A stretch of DNA of 64,000 bases, from contig JAAAJB010000021.1 in the NCBI GenBank assembly GCA_016098155.1, forward strand, positions 1 to 64,000. The letters are read 5' to 3'. Below the pieces are notes generated by a model. The model saw only the letters and a list, made by a program, of their open reading frames with translations, made no database searches and was not told the DNA's origin. This document shows positions 52,235 through 63,924 of the stretch, piece by piece (the stretch's first letter is position 1; each line of letters opens with the position of its first letter). The translations under genes were made by a program, and so were the position numbers. The DNA comes from Actinomortierella ambigua. Taxonomy: Eukaryota; Mortierellomycota; Mortierellomycetes; Mortierellales; Mortierellaceae.

Positions 52235-52577
52235 AAAAAGGGGTCATCTATAGGATTTTGGTGAACAAAAAAAAAGAGGTCGTTCTCCTTCACGCTTTGC
52301 TTTGCTGTACATAAAACCAAACAAACAAACAAACGTTTCCTTTGAGGTTGATGTGGCCTGCTTTATTTTTTTGTTGGTTTGTTACAAATACAATGTTGGA
52401 AAGCACCTGCAGAATGGCATTGTCGGACGAAAGGTGGGCTGGATGAAACATCTGCTGTTGCTACTCCAAAACTTCAAAATGGCCAAATGTCGTTGTGCGA
52501 AAGGCTGAGAAATGGCTGAGGATGGCCGATAATTGGCTCCTGTCGAGTCTCCAGATTGCTCGTTCCCTGGGTTCCCA
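52235..52577. other. tail-to-tail spacer
   Basis: The 3' ends of the carnitine acetyltransferase (+) and Hub1 (-) face each other across 343 bp. It is AT-rich with A runs and an AAAC repeat near 52316-52335. No gene is apparent. Confidence 0.45.
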
Positions 52578-53088
52578 TTACGAGTAGTACATCTCCAGGT
52601 TCATGCCGTCGTGGATCTCATAGTCATCCAGCGTGATATGATCCTTGTAGACAGTGTACCTATGTTATGTAATCGAAAAAGAGGGAAAGGGAATACAGTC
52701 AGTACTGACGTACGCTTAAAGAACACAAAAAAAGTGAGGCGCAGAGAGTCGGCATTTGAAGAAGCATACCACTTCTTGAGAACAATCTTCTCCCAGTTGG
52801 TGCCGGCTTGAGCAGCAATCAGCTTCTTGAGATCCCCGACAGTGTCGTCTTCGCTATTGTTTTAATCGAGAGAACAAAAAAATGCAGAGGTGAACAACTT
52901 GACAAACGTTGGGGTGTATCCATCCATGTCTTGCATCAATCGATGGTGTTGGATAAAAAACACCCACTCCCCCTTCGTGGTGACTCCAAGTGGCCCACCG
53001 AGGAATGAGCAAGGGTGGGGAAAGCGACGTACTTGCACTTGACGCGGACCTTCTTGCCAAGACGATCGTTGCAGATAACTTCAATCAT
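52578..53088 (-). CDS. HUB1: ubiquitin-like modifier Hub1/UBL5, three exons
   Basis: Exons read 53088-53033, 52853-52770 and 52659-52578. They total 222 nt, or 73 residues, exactly the family length. [49 protein letters not shown] and the C-terminal double tyrosine (MYYS here, usually LYYQ) are diagnostic. Hub1 has no C-terminal Gly-Gly. It acts by non-covalent binding to spliceosome components such as the Snu66 tri-snRNP protein and influences splice-site choice (known of the family). It is head-to-head with the Tfb3 gene, 224 bp away, so the two probably share a promoter. Confidence 0.96.
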
Positions 53089-53312
53089 TGTGTGAGTGTG
53101 GGGAGTGAAAAGAGAAATGAATGGATGAACTGGCTGGTGCATGCCATTCCCTTTTTTTTTTGTGGCGCAGTTGAATAGCCTCTGCGACTGACATAGAAGG
53201 GGAGGGAGGTACAAGAATGCAATGCAACCATTTGCCTCCTTCTCCACACCTTATTCCCTACTTTCACCAGAGCCTGCTCTGTAGAGCCATCCACCAGTGA
53301 AGAATGGCCACC
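53089..53312. promoter_or_regulatory. bidirectional promoter, Hub1 / Tfb3
   Basis: Only 224 bp separate the Hub1 start codon (-) from the Tfb3 start codon (+). The interval is too short for two fully separate fungal promoters with UTRs, so shared elements are likely. The Tfb3 ATG is in a strong GCCACCATGG context. Confidence 0.6.
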
Positions 53313-55236
53313 ATGGTAGCCTCGCGCGGGGCAGGCATCTCTGATGGTAGAGAAAATGCGTTTGCATGTCAGAGCTAAGCTGTTTGGAGTATTTGGTGGC
53401 AACAGGCGACTAAACCTCCCCTCCCTAACCTCCCTAGATGATATCTGTCCTGTCTGTCAGACCGATCGATACCTGAATCCACACATGAAGCTCCTTGTCG
53501 GCCCATGTTTTCACAAGATGTAATTGTCACGAGAAGTGCTATCAAAGTGAAGAAAGCGCCTAATGTTGGGATAGCAGCTTTTTTTTTTATATCTCTCATG
53601 GGCGAGGAGAAGGCGATCTAACAAAAAAAGAGTGCAGGGTCGCGTATTAACGTTACTCCTTATCCCACCCGTTCTCTTCTCCTTCTCCTTCACTCTGTAG
53701 GTGTGACAACTGTATCGAGAGACTGTTTGCCCATGGACCAGCACCCTGTCCAACATGTAGACAGACTCTTCGAAAAGCGGCCTTTTCAGAGCAGACATTT
53801 GAGGATCTTGGCGTCGAGAAGGAAGTGCGGATACGACGGCAAATGGCTCAAAAGTAAGGAGGCTTTCTCACCTTCACCACCTCTTTATATATTATTTTGT
53901 TCCGCAAGAGATTCTGTGTCCGGTTCCCTTCACCCAAGCGTCTTTTTACAGGAACGCCATCGTTGTCGCACAATTTTATGCTAAAACGGAACCACGGACA
54001 AATTCGTCTATTAGATTCAACAAGAGATTGGAAGACTTTAAGACGCTCAAGGCGTTCAATGACTACCTCGAAGAAGTCGAAGATATGAGTATGTTGCACC
54101 GAAAAAGAAACGTCTACGACTGAGAATCATGGCCAAGACGTCCTTGGAATCTTCTATGGCCCACCATACTTACATTTTTTCTGCCTCGTTTATTTTTCAT
54201 CCTGTTTGTTTGGCGAATGTCTCTACATTGAATAGCATTCAAACTAGTCAACGAGATTGATGTCGAGGCTACAAAACTCGCCATTGAAAAGTTTTCGCAG
54301 GAGAACCGTGATCTCATCCGTATGAATGCCGATCGACTGGTCAGTCCCACAAAAAAGAAAGAAGCCGTTATTTTGCGTATCACTGGAATCCAATCTGTTC
54401 TTCCTATCGTGCCCTTCTCTCGCTATGATGCCATCATCTTAATCCCTCTATTTTTTATTTTTTATGGACAAAAACTAAAAACAATGGAATAGCTCGAAGA
54501 GTCACGATGGGCAAGTTATATGCAGGAACAACAACGCAAGGAAAGGGCAGCGCGGCGCGAAGCCGACCGGAACGAACTCAAGGCAGAAGAGGCGGCCAAG
54601 GCCGAGGAGCGCAAAAACTTTATCCAGGAGCTCGCCACATCAGACAAGTCTGCCAAGACGATCGTTGCCCAACGGCAGCATCAAGTGACGCTAAAGAAGA
54701 CCTCGATGCGACGTATGGATGCTAATACCCATGCAGCTGGCGGAGCTGGCACTGGCACTGGAGCTGGAGCTGCGGGCGCAAAGGGTTCACCTTCGCTGGG
54801 AGCTGGAGGCAACAATGGATCTACGGCCTTGTCATCGTCGTCAGCAGCAGCAGCGGCGGCGGCGGCGGCGGCGGCGAATGGTACAGCGGCACTGTCGATG
54901 AGCGAAGCGTACTGGAAGGCGCAGGAGGAAGCACTGCGGTCACATATGCAGCCCGAGGAAGAGGACGATATGGATATCGACTTTGATCCGATCCAATCAC
55001 AGTATTTGGATGTGGATCTCGGGGCAGGCTATGTGCAGAGTGTGAACCACAACATGCCGCATGGCGGAGGACTGCAGTACCCGCTGCTGACGTCGAGCAC
55101 GGGGATCCGAGATTTGTACACGGAGCCCTGGACGATGGAACGGGTGTATGTGCGCGCGGGTGGCTACCGACCCATTTTTGGATATACGCGGGCTATTGAG
55201 GATGCGCACACGGCGCTGTTTGAGAATGCTCTTTGA
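53313..55236 (+). CDS. TFB3: TFIIH/CAK assembly subunit Tfb3 (MAT1-like), six exons
   Basis: Exons are 53313-53346, 53438-53519, 53701-53853, 53952-54088, 54236-54339 and 54493-55236. They total 1254 nt, or 417 residues. A C3HC4 RING finger occupies about residues 15-70: CPVCQTD, GPCFHKMCDNC, CPTCRQTLRKAAF, split across exons 2 and 3. The MAT1-type region follows (FEDLGVEKEVRIRRQM, RFNKRLEDFKTLKAFNDYLEEVEDM), then a long charged coiled coil (EESRWASYMQEQQRKERAARREADRNELKAEE...). The C-terminal YRPIFGYTRAIEDAHTALF is also typical. A Gly/Ala-rich insert with a 12-Ala run sits near residue 285. Tfb3/MAT1 stabilises the Cdk7-cyclin H kinase and anchors it to TFIIH in transcription and repair. The 34-nt first exon was chosen because it restores phase and begins at an ideal start context. 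Confidence 0.93.
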
Positions 55237-56876
55237 CGATGTTGTTGTTTCTTTGTATAGTCAAAAATAAAACAAGGAAAATCAAATTTGTTGTTGTATA
55301 TGCAATTTGCTTAGGGAGGGTGGAGGAGGTCCTTGTTTGTTTGTCTGAAAAAGGTAGGAGAGCATGTCCAACAGGGTAGGTGGTGAAAGAAACTCAATGT
55401 TTTTGAGCACAAAGGGTAGGCAGGAAGGAAGGATGGAAGGGGTCCTGGGAGATCCATACTGCCGAAAACGACGGAGTGAGAAATAAGCTCTGTTTCCATA
55501 CCCATTCTTGCACACCACACACACGAAAAAAAATTTATCCTTTTGTCTCCCTCTCCCTGCTGCTGCTTGCTCCATTTCCCACTCCCAAGAACGTATACAA
55601 GCTCGAGCCCGTGTTCCAATAGAGGCAGGGCCTGACCAACTCTCATCAAGATGAAATCGAGACTAACCTTGTTGAGTGCGCAGGTGTAGGTGGCACATGG
55701 ACTTGTCACTTGGTTTGGTCCCCATTTTCGTCCGAGGGTTGCTTGCCACTCTAAACTATCGCGCAGCACTTTGGCAATCCAAAAAGCTGTTCTTCATCTT
55801 CTCACCTCCTCTTCTTTCTTGTTTCGATGTCCACTCTTTCATTTGATATCGTTTACTACGTGTTGTGCTCGATTGCCAAGGAAAGCAAGAAGACAGGAAA
55901 GGGGGAAAGAGGGAAGGGTATCATTACAGATAGAGGTGAATACTGCCAAGACGAGACGAGACGAGGACGGCATCCACATTCTTCAGTCTATGTACCAGGC
56001 CCGGTTCTGCCCAAACCTGCTTTGCCAAGGCCCGATCCACCGACATGAACACAGATGCAACGATACAACACAACACAACACAACATAACACACACACACA
56101 CACTCCTTGTCGTTCTCTCCTCTCACTTTGTCTCCCTCCTCTCCACCCCTTTTTCTTCTTCTTCGGGTCTTCTGTCTTCTGTATCGACTCTGTTGCCCTG
56201 AAATGCTGACCACGCCTCCCTACCCCCCTCGTGATATCGCCAGGTGTATTGTATTGTATAGCTGCTGCTACCTCCCAAACAAAGAATAATACGCAGTTGA
56301 TCCTTCAATCTGCCATCGCATACCTGACTCGTAATGCCAAGGAGTAAAGAAGAAGAAGGTCGATTTAGGGCTCACCAATGGCATGCGCAACAACAGGGGA
56401 CCACTACCACAACAACAACAACAACAAGAGAGCAACAGAGTTGGCTCGAAAGGCAGTTTTCTCTCCTTCCTTTCGTTCATCCACACCTTCAACCAAAACA
56501 AACCTGTTGCTCTCTCACCTCTCTCCCCCCCCCCTCTTCCTTGTCCTGCCTCCACATATACATACGCATTAATAACCGGGCCGGTCGCAGCAACTTTTCA
56601 TCTCCTTCCCCACTTGTTCATTTCCTCCATTCCCCACTCATTCCCTCCATTCTCATTGTCTCTGGCAAGAACAGCTATCCCTCCTTGTAGTGAAGGAAAA
56701 AAAAACGGCTTAATTTAGAGTGCAGCCTCCAACCTCTCCCTCGCTCACCCCCCTTTTCCCTCCATCCAGTTTCTGGGGAAATTGTCCTTGTTGTATTGCT
56801 CCCTGGCTATCCTGTCCTTCATCCTGCCCTTCCATCCTACCTCCACCCTGTCCACAGGAAAACGAGTACCAGGTCG
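55237..56876. other. spacer, no gene seen
   Basis: A 1.6-kb interval after Tfb3 and before the membrane-protein gene, both on the plus strand. It is pyrimidine-rich with C and T runs, an AAC repeat near 56410 and an ACACAC run near 56090-56102. A 152-codon minus-strand frame at 55311-55769 has no domain and no partner exon. It probably holds the promoter and long 5' UTR of the next gene. Confidence 0.4.
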
Positions 56877-59619
56877 ATGGCCAAGCATGTCTACCCACAC
56901 TGGTACAAGAGCACGCAGCGGGTGCTCTTTGTCGTAGCAGCTGTCTTGCTCATCACCTTCCCGACCCTCTACGGCCGGCGTCGCATCTCCGTAAACGCCC
57001 TCGTCGGTGTCCTTGGAGTTTTCTTTGGCTTTTGGCTTGCATTCTCGGTAAGGTCCCTCCCTCCTCCTCCTCCTCCCTGCCCCTTTGCCTCACTGCTGCC
57101 CTCACCCAGAGAAAGAAAAAAATACAAAAAGACAGGAGAAGATAGGAGATAGCCAATGCCCATGCAAGGAGACAAAAAGTGCTGACAAGCACCTTTCTTT
57201 GTGTGGTTGCTTTCATGTGCTCGCCCGGTGTCATTCCCCGACTCTTTGCTCGTGGCCAGATACGAAGGATGTAGCCGTTGAAAGAATGAATGTCTACGCT
57301 TTTGATCCAATCAGTGGGCTTTTTTTTTTTCTATCTCTCTCTCAGACTTTTCGTTCCTCAGAGTATCTATCCCTGCACGACGTACATGGCCTGAACTTGC
57401 CACAACACCACAGCCTCAATCCACACGGTCCTATCTGTCCACCACCTACACGGCCCTCGTTTCTCTATCCTCTCTCTATCCTCTTCCTCTTCACATATTG
57501 ACACAATCCCCATATGGCGTGGTACACTGCGTACTGAAAAAAATTCCAGGGACTAAGAAAAAAAAAACATTGTTACTGAACCAGCGTTTTGACCTCCTCT
57601 CCTGCTTCTCTCTCTCTCTCTCATCCTCACTCTCTTTAGCTCGCAGTACGATACCTGCTCCCTTCCTACGCGCCCGAAACCACCCTCCCCATCCACACCC
57701 ATGCCCCCTTACCCCCCATCGTCCTCCACAGCCCCAAGCCAGACGCCGTCCCCGCTGCCCCGGCCATCCGTATCCATTCCGCCTATGACAACCCTCCGAA
57801 CCGGCGTCAACACCTGAACCAGCATCATCGTCCGACCGGCACAGGGGACGCGTCTCAGCTCGAGAAGAACGACAACGACGACAATAGTATCCACAATATC
57901 CGTGGACCCGCCGTTCGTGTCGTACGAGCACGGTTTGGCGGTAGTAATGATGATGATGATGATGATGACGACGAGGAGGACAACAACAACGACGACGACG
58001 GGGAGAAGGATTCTGCTGACGAAGTGACCAGGAGAAAAAGGATAAAGTCAGGAGGAAGAGTAAGAGGAGGAGGATCATCTCTGACAACAACAACAACAAC
58101 AACAACAACACCGTCACCCACTACTACCACTCCCAGTACCACGCCGGCCACCACCACCACGACAGCCAATGTCGCTCACCAGGCAGTGGGAGGTTCCTCC
58201 ACCAACGGCAGCGGCGGGAACAACAACGTCGTCAAGTTCCAGACAAGGGCGCGTGGCTACACGGCGGACTCGACCCAATCCGAGGTGTACCCGACATTTG
58301 CCACCTATCGCCAGCAGCAGCACCCGAGCTTTGATGCCTTTGCACAACGGATCCGAAGGGCTTTTGTCGCTGCCACCGCTAGTGGTAGTAGTAGCAGTGG
58401 TGGTGGTAGCGGTAGGGTTGATGAGAGTGTAACTCCTCTGTCAGCTCAGCAGACTGGAGAGCACAGGCTAGGAGGAGAAGGAGAAGGAGAAGAACCAAAG
58501 GGAGCACAGGAGGAGGAGGAAGGAAGAGATGGAAGCAATAGCCATAGAACAACCAAGTCTGGAGAAGCGAGTGGCGATGGCGATGGCAGTCGTGGCAATA
58601 GCAAGACTTCCAGCGGTGGTGGTGGTGGACTGCTTACCGTCGGGTCTGCCTTTGACAATAGTGCTCACCGCAACAACAATCACCATAACAGCAGTAGTGG
58701 CGGTGGCATCAGCGGGGGTCGACCGCGGTCGACGTCGGCAGCGAGCATGATCAGTAACCTGTCGGAAAAGATGAGGCTCGGGAGTCTCTTTGGACGGTCG
58801 TCATCGCCATCTCCGTCGACAGCAGCAGCCACAGCAGCGGCAGCAGCCACAGTATCGTCTTCTAGGCGAGGGAGTAATGCAAGCCTGGTACCGACAACGC
58901 CTCTCGCTAGTAGTGGTAGTGTGCCGGTCATTGTGACGATGGAAGTAGGGGAGAATGATATCGCCAAAGCCAACAGTCGTAATACTACCATGACTACTAC
59001 TGGCACGAGGGCGGAGAAGGACAAGGCTGTTGCTGTTGTTGTCGAGCAAGATGGCCGACAGACGTTGACGACAATGCCCGTCGCCAATCCATCCAATACC
59101 ACAGCAGCAGCAGCAGCAGCAGCAGCAGTAGCAGGGCCCAGGATCTCCTGGAGCGAGGATAGAGCATCGACAACGCCACCGATGGATGCACCACCGCCGC
59201 GCTCCTCGGGCTCCTTCGACCAAGACGCAACAACAGCATCGTCATCAACACCACTCCCTGGCTCGTCACCTCTCGTCACCGTCTCACCAGAGAATACCCG
59301 TCGCTTATCCTTATCGACAGCGCCTCGCGACCCTTCGCCGCTCGCGATGGCTGGCAATGTGATGACGCATGCCCAGATGCCGTCGACGACATCTACGGAT
59401 GAGGAGGAGGAACAAGGAGGACATAAGGGAGACAATGATGAGGAAGATGGAAACGAGGATCGATTGTCGATGTCGTTATCGACTCTAGCCTCTTTGGCGC
59501 ATGATCGGAAGCGGGATGAGCAGCAGCCACAAACACAAACACAAACACGCACGGATCGGTCAGCGCCCTCGACGGCGGAGGATCGGCCGGTAGACCTGGC
59601 TGGGCTACAGACTTCTTGA
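56877..59619 (+). CDS. membrane-anchored low-complexity protein, two exons
   Basis: Exons 56877-57047 and 57640-59619 give 716 residues. The first 65 residues are predicted to cross the membrane twice: VLFVVAAVLLITFPTLY and VNALVGVLGVFFGFWLAFS, separated by a basic loop (GRRRI). LAVRYLLPSYAPE continues past the junction. The remaining roughly 640 residues are low complexity: an Asp/Glu/Asn run near residue 165, a basic stretch (RRKRIKSGGR), Thr, Ser, Gly, Ala and Asn runs, and an acidic tail. The 592-nt intron is long for this window but has clean GTAAGG and CTTTAG ends. I do not recognise a family. The layout suggests a membrane anchor with a large disordered cytosolic tail. Confidence 0.7.
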
Positions 59620-59903
59620 AGGGACGTCACTAGAGTAGACTTGATGTCCTTTTTTTTCTTCTTTTTGGCCAGCACTTTCATCCCTTCACTTATCAACCTA
59701 ATAACATCTACTTTAATCGTCCTTGGAGAAAAGAGGCCATGGACCCACCAGTATGGCAACCATGCTAATTTCTTTCTTTTGTTGGTCTCATCGATCGATC
59801 CATGTCGCCCAAGAATTGGTCAAATCCCCTTGAAAAGAATCACTGCCCTATTCCTCGTTTTTTTTCCCCCTGCAGGCGGAGGTAATTTTTTATTCCTCAA
59901 TTC

Positions 59904-60857
59904 TTAGTAGTGCTTGACATAGTAGTCGTACTGCGAGAACATCCAGATCAAACTCGAAGCTAGGAAAAAAAAAAAGTAAGGAGTATGTACGATCAGTATT
60001 CTTCCTCCCTATCCCCTACTCCAACCCCCCCCCTTTCACCAAAAAAACCCTTAAGTCCCTTACTGGCGACAATGCAAGGTGCAATGAAGGGACCACTGAT
60101 CTTGGCGGTGCGGAAGACAAAGAACTCGGACATGAAGTGGACCCACGCGATCGCAAACGTGCAGATCGTGATGTTGTACATGCTAGAAAAGATATAAAAA
60201 AATAAAAAAAAAGGACGAGACAGCAAGTGGGTGAGTAAGAGAGAGAGATAGAGAGAGAGAGCGCCATCACGACCCCACACCTTTTCCTGAAAAGAGAGAC
60301 AACTTACGGTGCATAGGAGAGGTGGTAGGCGCTATACAGACGGACCACCGAGCTAAGAAGGGTCCAGATGCCAAAGGTGCGGCCCGACAAACCCGTCACT
60401 ATTCGCAGCGGAGGAGAAGAGATGGTAGTACAAGTCAATTGACGTTAGTGACATTACAAAAAAAAAAGAGAGAGAAACCTCTGCCCTTCCTTCCTCCCCC
60501 CGCCCCTTCCCCCTCCTTCCCCCCCCTACATACACACGCGCACATACACACATGCAGAGGGAGCGGCCCTTTCCTCTTTTCCTCTTCCCCTTTCCCCTTT
60601 TCTCCTTTCCCTCCTCCCCTTGCACAGGTAGAGTAAAAGGGAGGTGGGGAAGGAGAGGGGAAGAATGTCTTCCTCCTCCTCCTCCTCTACACAATCTATA
60701 CATTACCTTCATGGGGCTTCCCAGAGTAGATACGACGAGTGGCCGTGAGGGTGGCAAAGGCCTGGAAAGTGTTGAGGACCGAAGTCACGCCGACAATCCA
60801 CAGCCACTTGGGCAACAGTCCTGCAGGAAGCGATGACCAACCAATGAGATCCAGCAT
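59904..60857 (-). CDS. ERG28: ergosterol biosynthesis scaffold Erg28, four exons
   Basis: Exons read 60857-60707, 60398-60308, 60182-60064 and 59959-59904. They total 417 nt, or 138 residues, a normal size. Erg28 blocks are clear: LLPKWLWIVGVTSVLNTFQA, RRIYSGKPHEVTGLSGRTFG, IWTLLSSVVRLYSAYHL, FAIAWVHFMSEFFVFRTAK and SSLIWMFSQYDYYV. Four hydrophobic segments fit its endoplasmic reticulum location. Erg28 tethers the C-4 demethylation complex (Erg25, Erg26, Erg27) in sterol synthesis (known of the family). The ATG at 60857 reads straight into the conserved LPKWL block without an intron, although a CTTCCTGCAG acceptor-like sequence lies in the same exon. It is tail-to-tail with the membrane protein gene, 284 bp away. 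Confidence 0.95.
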
Positions 60858-62001
60858 GAGGGAGGGGGAGGGTGATGTGATGATGAATGGGGAAGGGGGT
60901 TTCGAGAAATGACAAAAAGTAAGAGTGGTTGGTGGTGGTGGTGGTGGAAAAGGAGAAAGAGGGGAAGAGGGAATGTGGCTTGCTGATCGAAATCGTATGA
61001 TTAGAGGGATGGGGGAGGCACTTTTGCCACCAACCGCTTTTAACCTCCAACGGTTGAGGGAGAAGGGGGGAGTTGAAACACAATAATATAAAAAAAAACG
61101 CGAACGAACGCGCTTATCTCACGTTTACAAAAAAAGGGGGGGGGGGTGAGGGGAAAGGAGAAGGGCATGCTTCCCCGCAGGGCGTCGACTCTCTCTCCTT
61201 TCGTTTGTAAAAAGAAAAAAAAAAGGACAAGACCAAGTGGTTCCTCATCCCTCTACTCTCCTTCCCCATCTCCACTCCCCCCACCCCCTTGTTTTCTTTC
61301 TGCGCACGGCCAATCTAGCCTAGAAAATGGTTCATTCTCAACATATGGCTTGCGCCGTCACTCCTTTTCATAGTCATGAACAAATAAAAATATGTTGTCT
61401 TCTCTCTCCCCCCAAAGCTCCTTTTTTTTCCTTATTTTCATTGCACTTTTGCGATGGGGGGTGGAGGAGGAAGCAGAGAGGAGGAGTCGTAGAGAGAGAG
61501 AGAGAGAGAAAGAGCTATTTACACGTATTACTTGTGTTTTTTTTTCGCTGTGCAACATCTTATTTCTGCTCATGGCTAGTGCTTTGCTGGAGAGAGTTTT
61601 TTTTTTGGCTGAAAAAGTATTATGGAACATCAGAAAAAGGGCAAGGAAGGAAGTACAAATGAAGCCAGAGAACATACAGACACAATTGGACAGTAACTTG
61701 TGTGGGTGAGCTGCAAGTAAAGTAACAAAGCTGCAAGAAATATGCGAGACGAGAAGCAGACGAAGAAGAAGAAACAAGATAAATGACAACAACAAAAGGG
61801 GTGCTAGGGAAGTTAACATGAATGGGGAGAGGGATTGCTAAAACGAAAAAAAATGAAGCAGTATTTTTTTTGGGGGGTGATAGGAAAAAAGAGGTACTAC
61901 AAGTGGGACAGGCGAAGAACTTTGACCGCAGAGATCAGCTTTTCTCATTCACTTCTTGCTGTCCCCCCCTCCCCCTCCCCAACCACCACCTTTTTTTTTC
62001 T
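60858..62001. other. spacer, no gene seen
   Basis: A 1.1-kb interval upstream of Erg28 (-) and downstream of the poly-Q gene (-). It has GA runs near 61494-61512, G and T homopolymers and CT-rich stretches. No gene is supported. The left part should contain the Erg28 promoter. Confidence 0.4.
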
Positions 62002-62671
62002 TCAAAAAGAAGAAGATGCAGAGGGTAAATCCATGGATAACATCGACGAAGTCTCCATAAAGTCGGCATGCGTCGTTGTCGTCGTAGTCGTCGCAGTTGT
62101 CGGCGGAGTTGCCTCCATCGACGAGGGCGGGGTCGCCATCTCTGAAGAGGTCAATGTGGCTGTTGGGAGTGAAGGGGTGCCGAACAACGACGACGCTTGA
62201 GTCGTGCCTGTGGCTGTGGTTGTGACCGTGGCTGCGACTGAGCCTGTGGTGTTGGAGGTAACGCTGCAAGTGGAGGGTGTCGGGGTGGACATCATCATGG
62301 TAGAATCGGCTGTAGTGTGCTGCTGCTGTTGCAACTGCTGCTGCTGCTGTGGTTGCTGTTGCAGCTGTACTTGATTGCCCGAGATGACCATCGAGGCTGC
62401 CATGGAAGTTGGGGATGTCGTAAGAAGTGATTGTTGGAAGGGAGAGGACGATGATGGTGAGGAGGACACCATTCCAGCTGTGAACGGAGTTTCAGTCGAC
62501 GTGGACGAAAGACCATCACTACCACTATTGCCGAGGTTGGACCAAGTCGAGGCTGGTGCCAATTGAATCCATTGTTGCCAAGCCAATGCATTCATCATGA
62601 ACCCATGTTGATCGTTCGGGGTTCCTGATAGGGTCATGGATGGGATGGGGGTGGTGATCGTGTGTAGCTGC

Positions 62672-62710
<39 letters not shown>

Positions 62711-63924
62711 GGGTCCAGCTGCACTGCGCCACCGGTAGATCCAACGCCACCGAGTGGCCCCAGAGTTCTTGTCGGTGTCGATAAAGGGCTGGCTACAGCT
62801 CGAGCCAAAAGGTCCTCAGAGGTCAACAATGGTGCTTGCATACCGTGGACGATTGGAATGCGCGGCGCATGATAGAGCGAGTGGCCCGACTGGAGTAGTT
62901 GTTGTACCGAATTGTTCATTTGCTGCGGCTGTTGGGACATATGCTGTTGTGCAAGTTGCTGCTGTGAAATTTGCTGCTGTAAAAGTTGATGTTGCTGTTG
63001 TGGATGCGGGTGTGGATGCTGTTGTGAATGCTGTTGTAAATACTGGTTTTGATGCTGCGGTTGCTGTTGATGCTGCGGTTGCTGTTGATGCTGTTGATGC
63101 TGTTGATGTTGTTGATGCTGCTGTTGCTGCTGTTGCTGCTGTTGCTGCTGTTGCTGCTGTTGTGCCTGTTGTGCCTGTTGTTGCTGCTGTTGCTGCTGCT
63201 GCTGTTGTTGTTGTTGTAAATGCTGCTGTTGTAGATGCTGCTGCAGCTGTTGCTGTTGTTGATGTTGTTGTTGTTGCTGTTGTTGATGCTGATGTTGTTG
63301 CATTAAGAGTTGTTGTTGGTGATGAAGTTGGAGTGGGTTGGTCATTGGAGGGTGCTCGGGAAGCCCCTGCAGAAAGTTGGTCCGCAAGCCCTGCGAGCTC
63401 ATGGGCCGTGTCAGTCCCGGAAGGTGTTTTGGTTCAGCAAACACCATACCGCTGCTGCTCCTCGATCGTTGACGTTGGCCGGCGAATGGATTGTTGTGGT
63501 GATCACCAGTCATAGTCAAGAGAGATGAACTAACGACATTGCTGTTCTCCAGCATCGATGGTGGTGGTGCGACGGCTCCTTGTGCAAAGTAGCCAAACGC
63601 CGTCGTATCATGATTTGCAAGGTTGGCCATCGGTGTCTTGTACATCATGGCTGCAGCCGATGATACTGGGGGAATGCCGCTGTTATTGTTGCTGTTGTTG
63701 TGGTGGTGGTGGTTGTTGTTGATGTTGGTGTTGGTGAGACAAGTACCCAGAACTGGTGGAGCCGTACCTCCATAATGCGAAAGAGGTGAAAATCCTCCTG
63801 GAAGAGCCTCTGTTGGTCCGCTCAGCGGGGTTGTAGGTGTGGTTTGTTGAAACGAGGCTGAACTGGACGCTGATGAAGTCGACCGTCGTCGCGCGGCCTC
63901 GCCTCGATTGCCACGTGGCGGGCG
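62002..63924 (-). CDS. poly-glutamine protein, 3' exon of a gene continuing beyond the window
   Basis: The last exon runs from a 3' splice site (TTTTGTAG before 63924) to the stop at 62002, 640 codons. It starts in phase 0 with RPPRGNRGEAARRRSTSS, a basic stretch. The first exons lie beyond 64000 or in the last bases of the window and were not found. The sequence is dominated by Gln: a long Gln/His tract (roughly residues 185-345 of this exon) and a second pure Gln run near residue 415. Thr/Ser/Met/Pro-rich sequence follows, with an acidic, hydrophobic end (ADFMETSSMLSMDLPSASSSF). Gln-rich and acidic Ser/Thr-rich tails behind a basic region are typical of fungal transcription factors, but the DNA-binding domain is not in view, so the type cannot be named. 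Confidence 0.65.
62666..63300 (-). repeat. CAG/CAA repeat region encoding poly-Gln
   Basis: Two clusters of Gln codons lie within the poly-Q gene. One is a pure tract at about 62666-62709; the other is a longer mixed Gln/His tract at about 62980-63300. CAA and CAG are mixed, which lowers slippage, but length variation between strains is still likely. The opposite strand is open over this region only because of the repeat. Confidence 0.85.

Noticed and set aside
55311..55769. 152-codon minus-strand frame after Tfb3
   Set aside because: No domain, no splice partner and a purine/pyrimidine-skewed composition similar to other spacers.
58680..59759. 359-codon minus-strand frame
   Set aside because: It is antisense to the low-complexity tail of the membrane protein. 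Its poly-Ala/Ser/Val runs are the complement of the trinucleotide repeats.
62754..63515. 253-codon plus-strand frame rich in Val and Ala
   Set aside because: It is a shadow of the poly-Gln region on the minus strand.
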